From contig JAPVLO010000056.1 of assembly GCA_027257055.1 (NCBI GenBank), positions 5,642,001-5,706,000 on the forward strand: a DNA stretch of 64,000 nucleotides. Reading direction: 5' to 3'. Below, in pieces: positions 12,105-24,823 of this stretch. Numbering within the stretch: position 1 is the first letter of the stretch; each line of letters opens with the position of its first letter. The stretch is from Cephalopachus bancanus. Taxonomy: Eukaryota > Chordata > Mammalia > Primates > Tarsiidae. A model generated the notes under the pieces. It made no database searches. It was not told where the DNA came from and saw nothing but the letters and a program-made list of their open reading frames with translations. The position numbers were made by a program, and so were the translations under genes.

Positions 12105-13240
12105 TTTACGTTATTTTGAGTTGTGGAGTACATGTGAGGATTTACTACATCAGTAAATTGTGTGCAGGTGAGGTCTTGGCTTCCAGCACTCCCTCTCTTC
12201 CCCTAGTGGACCTGGTACCCAGTGTGTTGTTGTGTGCCCATTATCTCTCCTCCCTCCCTCTTTAGTAGTGTCCTGCATCTGTTATTCCCAACTTTGTGCT
12301 CATGTTTCTAGTGATCAGATCCTGCTTATGAGTGAGAACATGTGCTATTCAGTTTTTGTTTCTGTGACAGTTCATTTAGAATGATAGTCCCCAGCTGCAT
12401 CCATGTTGCTACAAAGGACATGATTTTGTTCCCCATTATGGTTTCCATCACATATATGTAGCACGTTTTCTTTATCCAGTTCACTTTCAGTGGGCAACTG
12501 AGTTATTTCCATGCATTTGCTGTTGTGAATAGTGCTGCAATAGACATATGTATTCAAGTGTCTTTTTGGGAGAGTGATTTATATTCCTCTGAGTTTATTC
12601 CCAGAAGTGGGATTGCTGGATCATATGGTAGCTCAAGTTTAAGTTATTTGAGAAAATGCCACACTGCTTTCCACAAAGGAAAAAGCTTACATTCCTACCA
12701 ACAGTTTAGAAATGTTCTCTTTTCTCTGAAGCCTCACCAACACCTGTTGTTTTTTGACTTTTTAATGATAGTCATCCTTACTGGTGTGAGGTGGTATCTC
12801 ACTGTAGTTCTGATTTACATTTCTCTGATGATTAGTGAAACTAAGTGTGCTTTCATGTATTTGCTGGCTGCTTGAATGTCTTATTTTGATAAATGTCTGT
12901 TCATGCCTTTGCCCATTTTTTAATGGGGTTTTTGCTTTTTTCTTGTCAATTTATTTGAGCTTCTTGTAGATCTTAAATGTTAAGCTTTGTTGGATACATA
13001 ACTTGCAAACATTTTGATACATTGTTCTATGTACAAATGTGTTGTATATATGTGAAATAGTGTTTTGTAATTTCTTTTTCATTATTGTCTTTGTTTGATT
13101 TGGTATTAGGGTAGTACTGGTTTCATAAAATGATTTGGAGGATGCTACCCCCTCTGATAATGTCAGTATTATCATTTTTGCTTCGAATGTTAAATATAGG
13201 TCAGAAAAGTCAGTGGGAGAAAAGATAAATATCATATTTA
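12105..13240 (-). mobile_element. Truncated, internally deleted L1 (older than the 10065 copy)
   Basis: A new L1 3' end (GTTGTGGAGTACATGTGAGG) appears in the middle of L1M text. It reads through 3'UTR and ORF2 C-terminus to about 13018. It then jumps to reverse-transcriptase-domain text (13019-13240, with the family phrase for 'ALLTLFQNN...' heavily decayed), which implies an internal deletion or a second fragment. The 3'UTR differs from the young lineage and lacks the hairpin duplication. Confidence 0.6.
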
Positions 13241-13824
13241 CCAGTATTTTACTCTTTTGATTGTTTTTTCTTTCTTCTTGATGTTTTAATATTACTTGTT
13301 ATTCCTTATTTTATTATTTTATTTCTGTTTAGGGGACTTGTTAGAAATTTTTTTAGAGTACACCTGTTGGCAAACAGTTCTCTTAGTTTTCCATCATCTG
13401 TGACTGTATTCTTCTCAATTTCCAAGGAATTTTTGCTGGGTATAGAATTATAGGTTTGTGATTTTTTTCTTTCAGCACTTGAAAAATGTTGTGCCACTTC
13501 TTTCTGACATTCATAATTTCTGATGACAAATATATTGCCATTCGTCTTTTTTTTACTATTTATCTTTTTCTCACTACTTTCAAGTTTTGTTGTTGTCATT
13601 ATTTTTAGTTTTTAAAAGTTGGAATACAAGGTGGTTTGGTGTGGCTTTCTTTGGGTTGTTCCTATTTTCTATTTGCTTAGCTTTTTGAATCTGTAGGTTT
13701 ATGTCTCTTGCCAAATTTAGGAAGATTTATGCCATTATTTCTTCAAGTGCTTTTTCAGCCTTACCTCCTTTCTTCTGTCATTATGAGATTCTGATGACAT
13801 AATTGTTATACTTTTGTTGTTGTT

Positions 13825-14720
13825 AGCAAGATTACTTTTAAAAAATCTATATACAAAATTAATTACATTTCTACATCTTAGCAACAAATAATTACCAAAT
13901 AAAAATTTTAAATTCAATTTACAGGTAGCATGCAAAACATTAAGTACTTGGAAACAAACTTAAGAGAATGTGTTTTAAGACTTGCACACTGAAACTACAG
14001 AACACAGTTTAGAGAAAATTATAAAAAATACTATGTAATATGGAAATATATCCCATGTTCCTGGATTGGAAAAATCCATGTTGCTAAAATCTCAATTCTA
14101 ATGAAATTAATATGTAGATAGAATGCAATATTAACCAAAATCCCAGAATAATTTCTGTAGAAATTGACAAGATAATTTTAAAATGTATTTGGCACTATTT
14201 ACAATCAAGAATAGTCCAAACCAATTTGAAAAAAGAACTAAGTTGGAAGACTTACATTTGATTTCAAGACTTACTACTATAACATTATAGTAATCAAAAG
14301 AGTACAGTATTGACACATAAATAGATATGTCAATCAATAGGATAGAAAAGAGATTCCAGAAATATACCTTTACAAGCAAGCACATACAAATATACCGCAC
14401 ACATATGACCAATTGATGTTATTAAGAACATATGTGATCAGTTGATTTTAACTAGAAAATTCAATAGAGAAATGACAGTAATTTCAATAAACAGTGCTAA
14501 AATAATTCACTATCCATATAGGAAAATAATAAGCCATGAACCTTATTTTGTACCATATTCATAAATCAACTCAAAATGGATTTAGAGTTAAAAGTTAAGG
14601 TTAAAACTGTAAACCTTCTTAAAAAATTGAGAAGTTTTTTATGACCTCAGAGTAGGGAAAATTTCTTAGATGGAACACAAAAAGTACAATTTATACTCTC
14701 TTAGGTCAAGGTTGGAAGAG
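13825..14720 (+). mobile_element. L1M fragment, plus orientation
   Basis: A-rich plus-strand text matches late ORF2 of old L1s: 'tgttcctggattggaaaaat', then the 'accaaaatcccag' region, 'ctactataac...agtaatcaaaag' and 'aatttcttagatgg'. It abuts the minus-strand L1M at about 13820 in head-to-head orientation. Whether the pair is one rearranged element or two independent ones is not clear. No open frame survives. Confidence 0.6.
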
Positions 14721-15724
14721 CCATCAAACTTCTTGTGTGTTTCTGTCAGCTATCACTAATTGTAGACTGAACCAATTCAAATTAGAACATTTGGTTGATA
14801 AACTAACAGATTAATCATATGATGTAGTTACATTGAAATAAATATCATCATTTAGGTGATGCTTTGTGTGTAATTTAAGGACCGATCATCAGAATAACCA
14901 AATATAAGTCAACTATTAACTCTAAGAAAAGGTTTAAATTTGTGCAATATAAGAAATGTAATTTTAATACTAAATGTGGTTCAAATATAAACAATACATG
15001 ACCTGTAAGGTCACATAAATATTGACTATTCACTTAAAATAGTTTAAAGCTAGGCATCATAGAAGAATGTACTCAGAGGAAGCATAGGATAGGTTGGACA
15101 GGCTAAAAAAGAGCTAAAAATGTTATATTCAGTAGTATGGAGATAATGAATAATGTTAAAGATTAAAAAATGAATGAAAAAGCATAAAAGAATGTTATTA
15201 GAAGAGGCTAAATACCAGAGTAGAGCATGAGACTGCTAAATAAATTAAAAGTTAGGTGAGGAGTTAATCTGGGAAGTAAATCGAGGGCATACATAGCATA
15301 ATATGGAAACCCAAAATAAATGAATCATGGAACTTTAGCTTTATAAATTCTGTCTGTAATATCTACCTTTAGATGCAATGAAGAATTACCTTGATAAAAA
15401 TAAACATCACATTTTTAAAAATGGAAAGGTAATAGGGAGGGAGGAAGGAAGAAAGAGAAGAGAACGAACACTACAGTAAGTTGTTTTATTGTGCACATAA
15501 TGACTGTAACCTTGCAGGACAAATGAACTAAAACTAGCAGAATGGTATGCAAATGGGTATTTATTGCTTGGAATAAAAATTGCAGTGACAGCATCTCAGA
15601 GTTGTAAAAGAATCTCAAATGATTTAGGAAAAAATTAAGATGCTTGTTACATGATTTCACATGTCACTATTGATAATAAAGACATTAAAATGTAAGATGA
15701 ACATACAGAAAGTAATTATAATAG

Positions 15725-15920
15725 ATAATACTTACTTGGCACTTACTATATGACAGGCAATCACCCTAAATACTTATTTTTTAAAAGCCAAGTCTCTACT
15801 CAATCTTATGAAGTAGTAACCATTATTATCACCATTTTACAGGTGAGGAAAATTTTCCAAGGTCACAGCTATTAAGAGACAGAGCTAAGATTCAATCCCA
15901 GGCAGTCTGATATTCCATGA
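15725..15920 (-). repeat. MIR SINE relic
   Basis: The plus strand shows the reverse complement of the MIR core and tail: 'cacttactatatgacaggca', 'accattttacaggtgaggaa' and 'caaggtcacagctattaaga'. These are the most conserved MIR blocks. Confidence 0.85.
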
Positions 15921-16149
15921 ATATTAAGTGGAACAAAGCTATATCTCTGATGTAGGTTATTATTTTGCCTAATATATTATGATACATATGAGTAAGTAAA
16001 TTAATGCATGAAATACTAAAAGTAAACATTTGATTATTTCATCTCTATTATTACAATTTTATATATTTCAGCAAATTAAAAACCTTTTGGTTGGTGGAAG
16101 ACAGGAAATCTTATTGGGAAAATCAGAGACAATTTTTATTCATCCTTGC

Positions 16150-16430
16150 TATATTTTATAGCATATTTGTTAATTTGGAAAGTTTTCTCTGACCAACGGC
16201 ATAGGTTATACATTTTATATTATATGCTTTTATAGCACCCCATATTTTTCCTTTTGACAGTTTACTGTTATTTTTAAAATTACATTGCAAACATCCATTT
16301 AATTTCCTAAATTATAAGTTTCATAATGACAGGTACCTTACCTTTTTTCACTGATATCGTCCTTACTATCCATCACAGTGGGTGTCATATGTCATATACT
16401 GAACATTTGCTAAATAAATGAATGGAAAAT
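16150..16430 (+). repeat. L2 3' end relic
   Basis: The arrangement is typical of the L2 3' end: 'attataagtttcataatgac' then 'tactgaacatttgctaaata' and 'aaatgaatgg'. It is heavily diverged. Confidence 0.55.
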
Positions 16431-16744
16431 ATCCATTAAGTGAATGCAGCAACATTTTAGCTACTACTTTATGGGATTTATTTTCCTTTTTTCTTTTAGC
16501 TATCATAAACAATGCCCAAGCGCATATACTTATACATATATTTTTACATTTACCTGATTATCTTCTTATGATCAATGCTTAGATGTAAAATTCATGGATA
16601 AAATGGTGTGCATATTCCCAGACTACCCTTTTATGTTTACTATAAATTTATACTCCCTTCCATAGTGCATGCATCATTTGTTAAGTCCATGTAAGCTGTT
16701 TAAATGGATACATTCAAATCTTCAAATCTCATCTAAGGGCCTTA

Positions 16745-18565
16745 CTTTGTTACCTTGTTGACCCTGCCCTCCCCTAGCAGTTTCCCACAACTGCCAATCC
16801 CATCCCCCCTCCCTGACAGTTTCCCACTACTGCCAATCACTTTCTTATAGTATTATAATTGTTCAATGTCCGCTTATGAGTGAGAACATATGGTACTCTG
16901 TTCTTTGCTTCTGTGATAGATCACTGAGTGTGATCGATTCTAAATCCATCCAAGCTGCTGCAAAGTCCATATGTTTGTCCTTCTTTGTGGCTGCATAATA
17001 TTCCATTGTGTATATGTACCACATTTTTTTAAATCCAGTCCAGCTTAAATGGGCAACATGGTTGGTTCCATGTTTTTGCTATTGTGAATGGAGTTGCAAC
17101 AGACATAAATGTGCAGGTATCTTTTTTGTAGAATGATTTGCATTCCTCCCGGTATATTCCCTATAGGGGAATTGTTGGGTCATATGGAAGGTCAATTTCT
17201 AGTTTTTTCAGATACCACCACACTGTCTTCCAAAGAGGTTGCACAAGTGTGCATTTCCACCAGCAGTGTAGAAGTGTTCCTTTTTCTCCGCATCCTCGCC
17301 AGCATCTGTTGCTTATTTTATTAATGATGGCCATTCTTGCCGGGATTAGGTGGTGTTTCAATGTGGTTTTGATTTGTATTACCCTGATGATGAGTGAGGC
17401 TGAGCACTTTTCCATGTGTCTGTTGGCTGCCCGTAGCTCTTCTTTTGAGAATTGTCTATTCATGTCTTTTGCCCACTTTTTAATGGGGCTATCTGTGTTT
17501 TTTCTTTTGGTGTGTTTGAGCTCCTTGTAGACCTAGATGTTAAGCCTTTGTCAGATATACAGTTGGCAAATATTTTTTCACATTCTGTTGTCTGTCTCCG
17601 TGCTCTCTTGATGGTTTCTTTTGCTTTGCAGAAGCTCATTAATTTGATGAGGTCCCACATGTCTATCTTATTTCTTATAATATGGGCATTTAGGGTTCTG
17701 AATAGTAATTGGTTGCCAGTTCAAATTTCCATAAGGGTGTCTCCTGCGTTTTCTAAGATTCTTATGGTTTGAGGTTTTACATTTAGGTCTTTGATCCATT
17801 TAGAGTTAATTTTATATATGGTTATATGTAGGGGTCCTATTTCAAACATCTGCCTGTGATTAGCCAGTTTTTCCAGCACCACTTACTGAATAGGTTCTCC
17901 TCTCCCTAGTGGTTGTTGGAGGCTGTGTCAAAGATGAGTTGGTTGAGAAATTTAGGCTTTTCTTCCAGAATCTCTAGGAAAAGAGTAAGTCAAGTTATCC
18001 CTCTTTGATGATGATATGATCCTATACCTTGAAAATGCAAGAGAATCTGTCAAAAACCTGCTTTCACTGATAAAAGACTTTGGCAAATTCTCAGGGTACA
18101 AAATAAATGTGTAAAAGACAGTTGCATTCCTACACACCAACAACAAGCAGGTAGAGACCCAAATGAAAAGCACAATCCCATTCACAATAGCCACACACAC
18201 ACACAAAAGAAAGAAATATCTTGGCAGCTTCCTAACCAGAGAAGTAAAAGACCTTTACAATGAGAACTACAAAACACTGCTCAAAGAAATCCAAGAAGAC
18301 ACAAACAAATGGAAAAATATCACATGCTCACAGATAAGAAGAATCAACATTGTTAAAATGTCCATCCTACAAAGGAAATCTACAGATCCAGCACAATATC
18401 CATTAAGTTACCAATACAGAAATTCATATACAAACATAAACAACCATGAATAGCCAAAACAATACTTAGCAAAAGAAACAAAGCAGGAGGTACTACACTT
18501 CCAGACTTCAAATTTTACTATAAGGCTACAGTAATCAAAACAGTCTGGTATTGGTACATGAGCAC
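16745..18565 (-). mobile_element. L1 with inverted 5' half (twin-priming structure)
   Basis: About 16745-17975 is L1 in minus orientation, from a 3'UTR that has lost its tail and first bases through ORF2 C-terminus (17161-17463 frame with [20 protein letters not shown]). From about 17978 to 18565 the orientation flips. The plus strand reads ORF2 reverse-transcriptase text, including LFDDDMI at the active site, and continues to the 'cagtctggtattggtaca' block. In the parent sequence that block lies only about 30 nt upstream of where the minus-oriented half begins. The two halves are therefore neighbouring pieces of one element, joined head to head with a small deletion, as expected of L1 twin priming. 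No target-site duplication was found. Confidence 0.85.
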
Positions 18566-19067
18566 TTATTTTCAAGCCCTGTAACCTTGAGGATAGTTGT
18601 CTGAGAGCTTAAATTCTAGAAACAAATACAAAATTGTGTATCTTGATCAACAGTGGGCAATCCTTAGATGAAACTGCAAATCTGAGTCTTCAGAGTGCTG
18701 AGCTAATATAGAAGAACTCAGATTAATCCACAAGTCCAAAGGTAAATTAAAATGAGCTATGAAAATCAGTGAAGAGTTCAAGGCCTACAGTGGTAATGGA
18801 AAAGAATGAATTTAAAGAATAAATGAGCAGGGCTCTGGACTATAATAAGTGTGGCTGACTTGACTTTGATGTGTTTTTATTGGCAGCTAACACATTTAAT
18901 TTATAAATTCAATTACACACATATTTTAAAATTATATATTGTGTAAAATAATAGCATAATGTAAGTTATTGCTTTTCCATGCTCACATTTAATGAAACAA
19001 TTTTATTAGAATTCTTTACATGCATATTTGACCTAAATATCTTTATAATTACAAGAGCCATTTTTTT
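18566..19067. other. Unassigned non-coding sequence
   Basis: AT-rich, with no sustained frame and no repeat family recognised. Confidence 0.4.
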
Positions 19068-19082
19068 CTTTTTCTAATTTTT

Positions 19083-19369
19083 TTTTTTTTTTGAGTTGGA
19101 GTCTTACTCTGTCACCTAGACTGGAGTGCAGTGGCCATTTCCGGGCACCACAGCCTCGACCTGCTGGGCTCTGGTGATCCTTGCGCCTTAGCCTTCCAAG
19201 TAGCTGGAACTACAGGCACACACTACCATGTCTGGCTAGTTTTTGATTTATTGTAGAGATGAGGTCTCGCCAAGTTGCCCAGGTGGGTCTCGAACCTGCA
19301 GGCTCAGGCAATCCACTCACCTCAGCCTCCCAAAGCATGGGATTACAGGTTGAGCCACCGAGCCTGGCT
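19083..19369 (-). mobile_element. Alu SINE (dimeric)
   Basis: Antisense dimeric Alu with a poly(T) start. It is flanked by a 15-bp target-site duplication, CTTTTTCTAATTTTT, at 19068-19082 and 19370-19384. It has the lineage-specific linker (TTTTTGATTTATTGTAGAG on the plus strand) seen in the other Alus of this window. CpG sites are partly decayed. Confidence 0.95.
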
Positions 19370-19384
19370 CTTTTTCTAATTTTT

Positions 19385-19850
19385 AAAGGCACACTTTTTG
19401 TAATACTCCAAGTTCCACTTCACCTGGTGGCATTTTCATATCAGTTCTGGTTTAGAAGTTTTGCATACTATTTCTTCTATTTTAGTGATTTCCTTTAAAC
19501 AGGTATATTTATAATTCTAAAGCCAATCTATGTCTTTCCCTCCTTTATGTACAGTTTATGCTTGGGTGCTTAGAAGGATAGCCAAACAAACTAGCAGTTT
19601 TAACAGCATGAGAATTTGTCTATCATATAAAATAACTTCAGAATTGGGCATTATAGGGCTGATGTAGCAGATTCATGGTTATCGAGTATCTAGAGCATTC
19701 CTTTTTTTTCCTGCTCCATCTTCCTGGGTTGTGATTACAACTTTAAGATCAGTTTATTATCCAATATGGCTAATATTGAATATACAATTTTGTATTTGTT
19801 TCTAGAATTCAAACTGTATACTAACATTCCATGAGTAAGAAGGAAGAGGT
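19385..19850. other. Unassigned non-coding sequence
   Basis: No gene or repeat family is recognised between the two Alus. Confidence 0.4.
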
Positions 19851-20141
19851 GGAATGGGTGTGGTGGCTCACACCTGTAATCCCAGCACTTTGGGAGGCAG
19901 AGGCGAAGGATTGCCTGAGTCCAGGGGTTTGAGACCAGCCTGGGCAACATAGTGAGACTTCGTCTCTACACACACACACACATGACAACTGGGTGTGGAG
20001 GCATGCGACTATGGTTCCAGGCTTGGAAGGCTAAGGCGGAAGTATGCTTGAGCCTAACAGGTCGAGGCTGTGGTGGCCATGAGTGTGCCACTGTACTCCA
20101 GCCTGGGTGACAGAGTGAGACTCTGACTTAAAAAAAAAAAA
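19851..20141 (+). mobile_element. Older Alu SINE (AluJ-like)
   Basis: Sense dimeric Alu with a CA repeat in the middle linker (about 19967-19982) and an A-tail at 20130-20141. It is more diverged than the other copies and closer to generic AluJ (CCTGTAATCCCAGCACTTTG). A weak target-site duplication is AGGAAGAGG (19841-19849) against AGGAGGAGG after the tail. Confidence 0.9.
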
Positions 20142-20449
20142 GGAGGAGGATTTTTCACAATGCTAAATCATATCCCCTTAAGAAATCTTTGTGAATATCT
20201 CACACACAATATTTATTTATTTTTGTCTTTTTAAATTTTTTTACTTTAAAATTGTGGGGTACAATAGAGGGTTAGGTATACAAATATTCATTGTGAAGGC
20301 TCCCTTGTTGATGAGGTGTTCCTCCTCTTTCACAGGCAGATTTCAACTACTGTCAATCCCACCGCCTCACTCCTGCAGTTTCCGCCACTGTCAATCCTTT
20401 TCTTACAGCATTACGGTAGTTGTTCAAGGTCCACTTATGAGTGAGAACA

Positions 20450-23400
20450 TGTGATACCCAGATCTTTGTTTCTGTGAAAGATCACTCAGTATTATAAACT
20501 CTAATTCCACCGAGGTTGCTGCAAAATTCATGATTTTGTTTTTCCTTATGGCTGCATAATATTCCATTGTGTATATGTACCACATTTTTTATCCAGTCTT
20601 CTTTTGATGAGCAGCATGGTTGGTTCCATGCTCTTGCTATTGTGACCAATGCTGCAATAAATATATATGTGCAAGTATCTTTTTTATAGAGTGATTTGAG
20701 TTCTTTCGGGTATATTCCCAGTAGGGGGATTGCGGGGTCACATGGAAGATCAATTTGTAGAACTTTTGGGAATCACCACACTGATTTCCACAGAAGCTGA
20801 ACTAGTTTACACTCCACCAAGAGTGCAGAAGTGTTCTCTTTTTGGCAACATTCTCTCCAGCATCTGTTATTTTTTGAGTTATTGATGATGGCCATTCTGA
20901 CTGGAGTTAGGTGGTATCTCAGCGTAGCTTTAATTTGCATCTCCTTGATGACTAGTGAGGCTGAACATTTTTTCATGTATCTGTTGCCTGTTTGTATGTC
21001 TTCTTTTGAGAAGTATCTATTCATATCTTTTGCCCTGGGGCTGTTTTTTTTTTTTTTCTTTTCAGCACATTTGCGTTCCTTGTAGATTCTTGATGTTAGG
21101 CCTTTGTCGGACATGGAGTTGGCAAGTATTTTTCCCCAGTCTGTGGGCTGTCTCCCTGCTCTTTTGATGGTTTCTTTGGCTTTGCAGAAGCTTGTCAGTT
21201 TAATGAGGTCCCTGTTTCGATCTTCAGTGTGTGGTCAGCCAGTTTTCCCAGTACCATTTACTGAATAGGTTCTCCCCTCCCCAAGAGTGGGTGGTGGAGG
21301 CTTTGTTGAAGATGAGTAGGTTGAGAAATTGAGATTTTGCTTCTGGAATCTCAATTCTATTCCATTGGTCTATATGCCTGTTCTTGTACCAATACCAGAC
21401 TGTTTTGATTATTGTAGCTTTATAATAAAGTTTAAAGTCTGGGAGTGTGATACCTCCTGCTTTTTGTTGTTGTTGTTGTTGTTTTTGTTTGTTTTTTTTG
21501 GCTGAGGATTGTTCTGGCTATTCTTGGTCATTTGTGTTTCCATATGAATTCCTGTATTGTTTTTTCTAGGTCTGAGAAGAATGTTGCTGGTAATTTGATG
21601 GGTATTGCGTTAAATCTGTATATTGCCTTAGGTAGAATGGTCATCTTAACAATGCTGATTCCTCCAATCCATGAGCATGGAATATTTTTCCACTTGTTTG
21701 TGTCATCTTTGATTTCTTTGAGCAGTGTTTTGTAGTTTTCACTGTAAAGATCTTTCACATCTCTGGTTAGGAAGTTGCCAAGGTATTTCATTTTGTGTGT
21801 GTGGCTATTGTGAATGGAATCATGCTTTTTATTTGGGTTTCTGTTTAATATTGGTGTATAGAAATGCAATTGTCTTTTGCACATTTATTTTATACCCTGA
21901 GACTTTATCAAAGTCCTTTATCAGTGCAAAGAGGTTTTTGACAGATTCTCTTCGGTTTTCAAGGTTTATAATCATGTTGTCTGCAAAGAGAAATAACTTG
22001 ACTTTCTCTTTTTCTATTTGGATACCCTTGATCCCCTTCTCTTCTCTGATTGGTCTACCTAGGACTTCCAGATCTATATTGAACAGGAGAGGTGAGAAAA
22101 GGCATCCTTGCTTTGTTCCTGTTTTCAGGGGAAATGGTTCCTATATTTTTCTGTTTAGCAGTATGCTGGCTGTGGGTTTCTTATAGATGGCTCTTACTAT
22201 TTTGAGGTATGTTCCACCTATGCCTAGAAGTTCGAGAGTTTTTATCAAGAAGGGGTGCTGGATTTTATCAAAAGCTTTTACTGTATCTAATGATATAATC
22301 ATCTGGTTTTTGCTTTTGTGTCTGTTGATGTGTTTAATAGCATTTATGGTCTTACGAATGTTGAACCAGGCTTGTATCTCGGGGATGAGTTCTACTTGGT
22401 CATAATGGATGATTTTTGAGATGTGTTGTTGAATCCAGTTTGCTAGGAACTTGTTGAGAATTTTAGCATCCATACTTATCAAAGATATTGGCTTGTAATT
22501 CTCTTTCTTTGTTGGGTCTTTACCTGGCTTGGGTATCAATGTGATGTTAGCATCATAAAATAATTTACAGAGAGTTCCATCTTTCCCAATAGCCTGGAAT
22601 AATTTCAGTGGGATTGGTATCAGATGTGACTTCATCTTTTGTGTTTCTGATTGTGTCTATTTGGTCTTTTTTTCTCTTTTTCTTGGTCAGTCTAGCTAGG
22701 TGACTATCAATCTTGTTTATCCTTTCAAAGAACCAGCTTTTTGTTTCAATGATTTTTTGTATTATCTTTTTGTCTTCTATGTCCCGGATTTGTCTTCTAT
22801 TTTGGTGATCTGAATTCTTCTGCCAAAGTTAGGGTTTTGATGGTCTTGCTTTTCCAGCTTCCTTAGGTGACTTGTTAGGCTATTAACTTGTGATCTTTCC
22901 ATTTTCTTCATGTGTGTTTATAGCGATATGAATTTCCCTTTTACTATTGCTTTCATGGCATCCCAGAGATTTTGGTAAGATGTTTCTTCATTATCATTTA
23001 TTCCAGGTATCTTTTAATCTCTGTTTTGATTTCCACATTGACCCAGGAGTTGCTTAGCATCATGCTGTTTAGTGTTCATGTCTTTGTGGGTTTTGGAGGA
23101 GCCTTGTTGATGTTGATATTTATTTTTATTCCACTGTGGTCTGAGAAGGTGCATGGCAAAATTTCAATCTTATGAAATTTGTTTATGCTTGATTTATGGG
23201 CAAGGATGTGGTCAATCTTAGAGTACATTTCATGTGGTGATGAGTAGAATGTATACACTTTGTTTGTTGGGTGGAGTGTTCTGTAGGTATCAATTAAGTC
23301 CATTTGGTCAAGTCAGATTGAGGTTCTGGATCTCCTTGCTGATTTTTTGTCCTGATGATCTGTCTACGGTTGTGAGGGGGTATTAAAGAGCCCAGCTATG

Positions 23401-23800
23401 ATAGAAGTTGCTTTATGAAAGTTGATACTCCTATGTTGGGTGCATATAAGTTTAGGATGGATATTTCTTGTTGATCGATTGAACTTTTTATCATTATGTA
23501 GTGACCTTCTCTATCTTTTTAAATTTTTGATAGCTTAAAGGGTATTTTTTCTGATATTAAGATTGCACCTCAAGCTTTCTTTTGTGTTCCATTCACCTGA
23601 AATTTTGCTTCCTATCCTCTTACTTTGAGTCCGTGAGTGTCCTTTCTGGTGAGTTGAGTCTCTTGAAGACAATATATTGTTGTCTCATGATATTTTATCC
23701 ATTTTGCCATTCTATGTCTTTTCGGTGGTGTATTTAGTCCATTCACATTCAGGCTAATTGTTGAAATGTGAGGGTTTATCCCTGTCTTGAGGTTCTTATG
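20450..23800 (-). pseudogene. L1 ORF2 remnant with mutated active site
   Basis: Endonuclease: the frame at 23076-23303 reads MDLIDTYRTLHPTNKVYTFY and later SKIDHILAH and TFSDHSGIKI. This covers the SDH catalytic motif of L1 endonucleases. Reverse transcriptase: the frame at 22141-22635 includes [40 protein letters not shown] and ISLDT. Late region: 21528-21884. C-terminus: 20773-21114. The RT active-site tetrad FADD reads FADN at 21976-21987, so the second catalytic aspartate is lost. There is an internal deletion near 21213 and several stops. Confidence 0.85.
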
Positions 23801-23859
23801 GAGTTGTTTTTGTTCCTGTTTGTTTGTTGTCTTTCTTTTGGTTTTTGGGTAGATTCATG

Positions 23860-24823
23860 TGTGTCTTCAATCTTTTTCCTGTACTTTTGTGAAGAACATT
23901 GTCATTCTTTTTTCCTTTTCTTCTGTTTAATACTTTCTTAAGTGTTTCTTATAGAGGTGGTCTGGAGGCAGTGTAAATTCTTAGGGATTGGATGTCTGGG
24001 AAAGATTTTAATTCTCCCTCACTGATAAAAATTTATCTTAGCTGGGCAGGTTATTCTTGGTTGAAACTGTTTATCTTTGAGAACTTCGAAGATTGGGCTC
24101 CAAGCTCTCCTAGCCTTAAGTGTTTCTGTGAATAAATCTGCTGCATTCTAATTGGTCTTCCCTGGTACATAGTCTGACCTTTTTCTCTTGCTGTCTTTAG
24201 GATTTTTTCTTTAATATCTATGTTTTTTGAGGCAAATTACTATGTGTCTAGGAGTGGTCTTCTCATTTGTTGTCTTGCAGGGGTTTTCTGAATCTCTTAT
24301 GTTTAAATGGCTGCATCACAGTTGAGATGAGGGAAGTTTTCTTGAATAATTTCCTGGAATGTTTGTTCCAGGGTGGTATCTGTCTCTCTTTCTGCCTCAG
24401 GAAGTCCAATTACTCTTAGGTTTGGGCTCGTGAAATAATCACTCATCTCTTGAAGGTTTCGTTCTATCTTTTTAAACTTCTTTTCTATGTTTTTGACGGT
24501 TTGCGTTAGTTCTATATTTTGGTGCTCAAGCTCTGAGATTCTTCTGCATGACTAATTCTGCTTTCCATGCTTATTAGTTTGTTATTTATTTAATTCACAG
24601 TATTCTTTACTGCTGTTATCTCAGTTTTCAACTCCTTACTATTTCCTCTTGTTTCTCCTCTATTCTTTTTATTCTCTATGAATGTCTTGATATCTGGGTT
24701 TGTAGTTTGAGTCCAAGCATTTTGGGAACTCTTCATTGTTTGCATTCTGAAGTCTGTTTTCTCAGTGTCTGACCTCTCAGGGATCTGTGTGAGACCCATA
24801 TTCTTCTTTTGTTTTTTCTTCAT
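23860..24823 (-). pseudogene. L1 ORF1 remnant
   Basis: The frame at 24590-24823 starts MKKKQKKNMGLTQIPERS and continues with FRMQTMKSSQNAWTQTT into a heptad-like segment (KELKTEITAVKNTVN), as expected for the ORF1 N-terminus and coiled coil. The RRM/CTD part follows at about 23870-24560 in broken frames; the complement of 'RPNL-IG' is visible near 24410-24440. I chose the start at 24823 because it is the first methionine after the 5'UTR and is followed by the usual lysine-rich run. Confidence 0.75.

Larger units (their letters stand above)
9300..13815 (-). mobile_element. Mammal-wide L1M (old), interrupted
   Basis: This is strongly diverged L1 text on the minus strand. The reverse-transcriptase region lies near 9300-10060 (the 9360-9638 frame includes TSISLISKPDKGN). 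The endonuclease/ORF2 start region lies near 10860-11800, and the 5' region near 13260-13815. It is interrupted by a younger L1 at 10065-10843 and another truncated L1 at 12105-13240. No frame survives. Divergence is visibly higher than in the inserted copies. Confidence 0.65.
14721..16744. other. Non-coding stretch with ancient repeat relics
   Basis: There is no plausible gene. A MIR (15725-15920) and an L2 3' end (about 16150-16430) are recognisable. About 16480-16720 weakly resembles a very old minus-strand L1/HAL1 3' region. The rest (14721-15720) I cannot assign. Confidence 0.5.

Noticed and set aside
21461..21500. TTG repeat as a functional microsatellite
   Set aside because: Short, imperfect, and within L1 ORF2.
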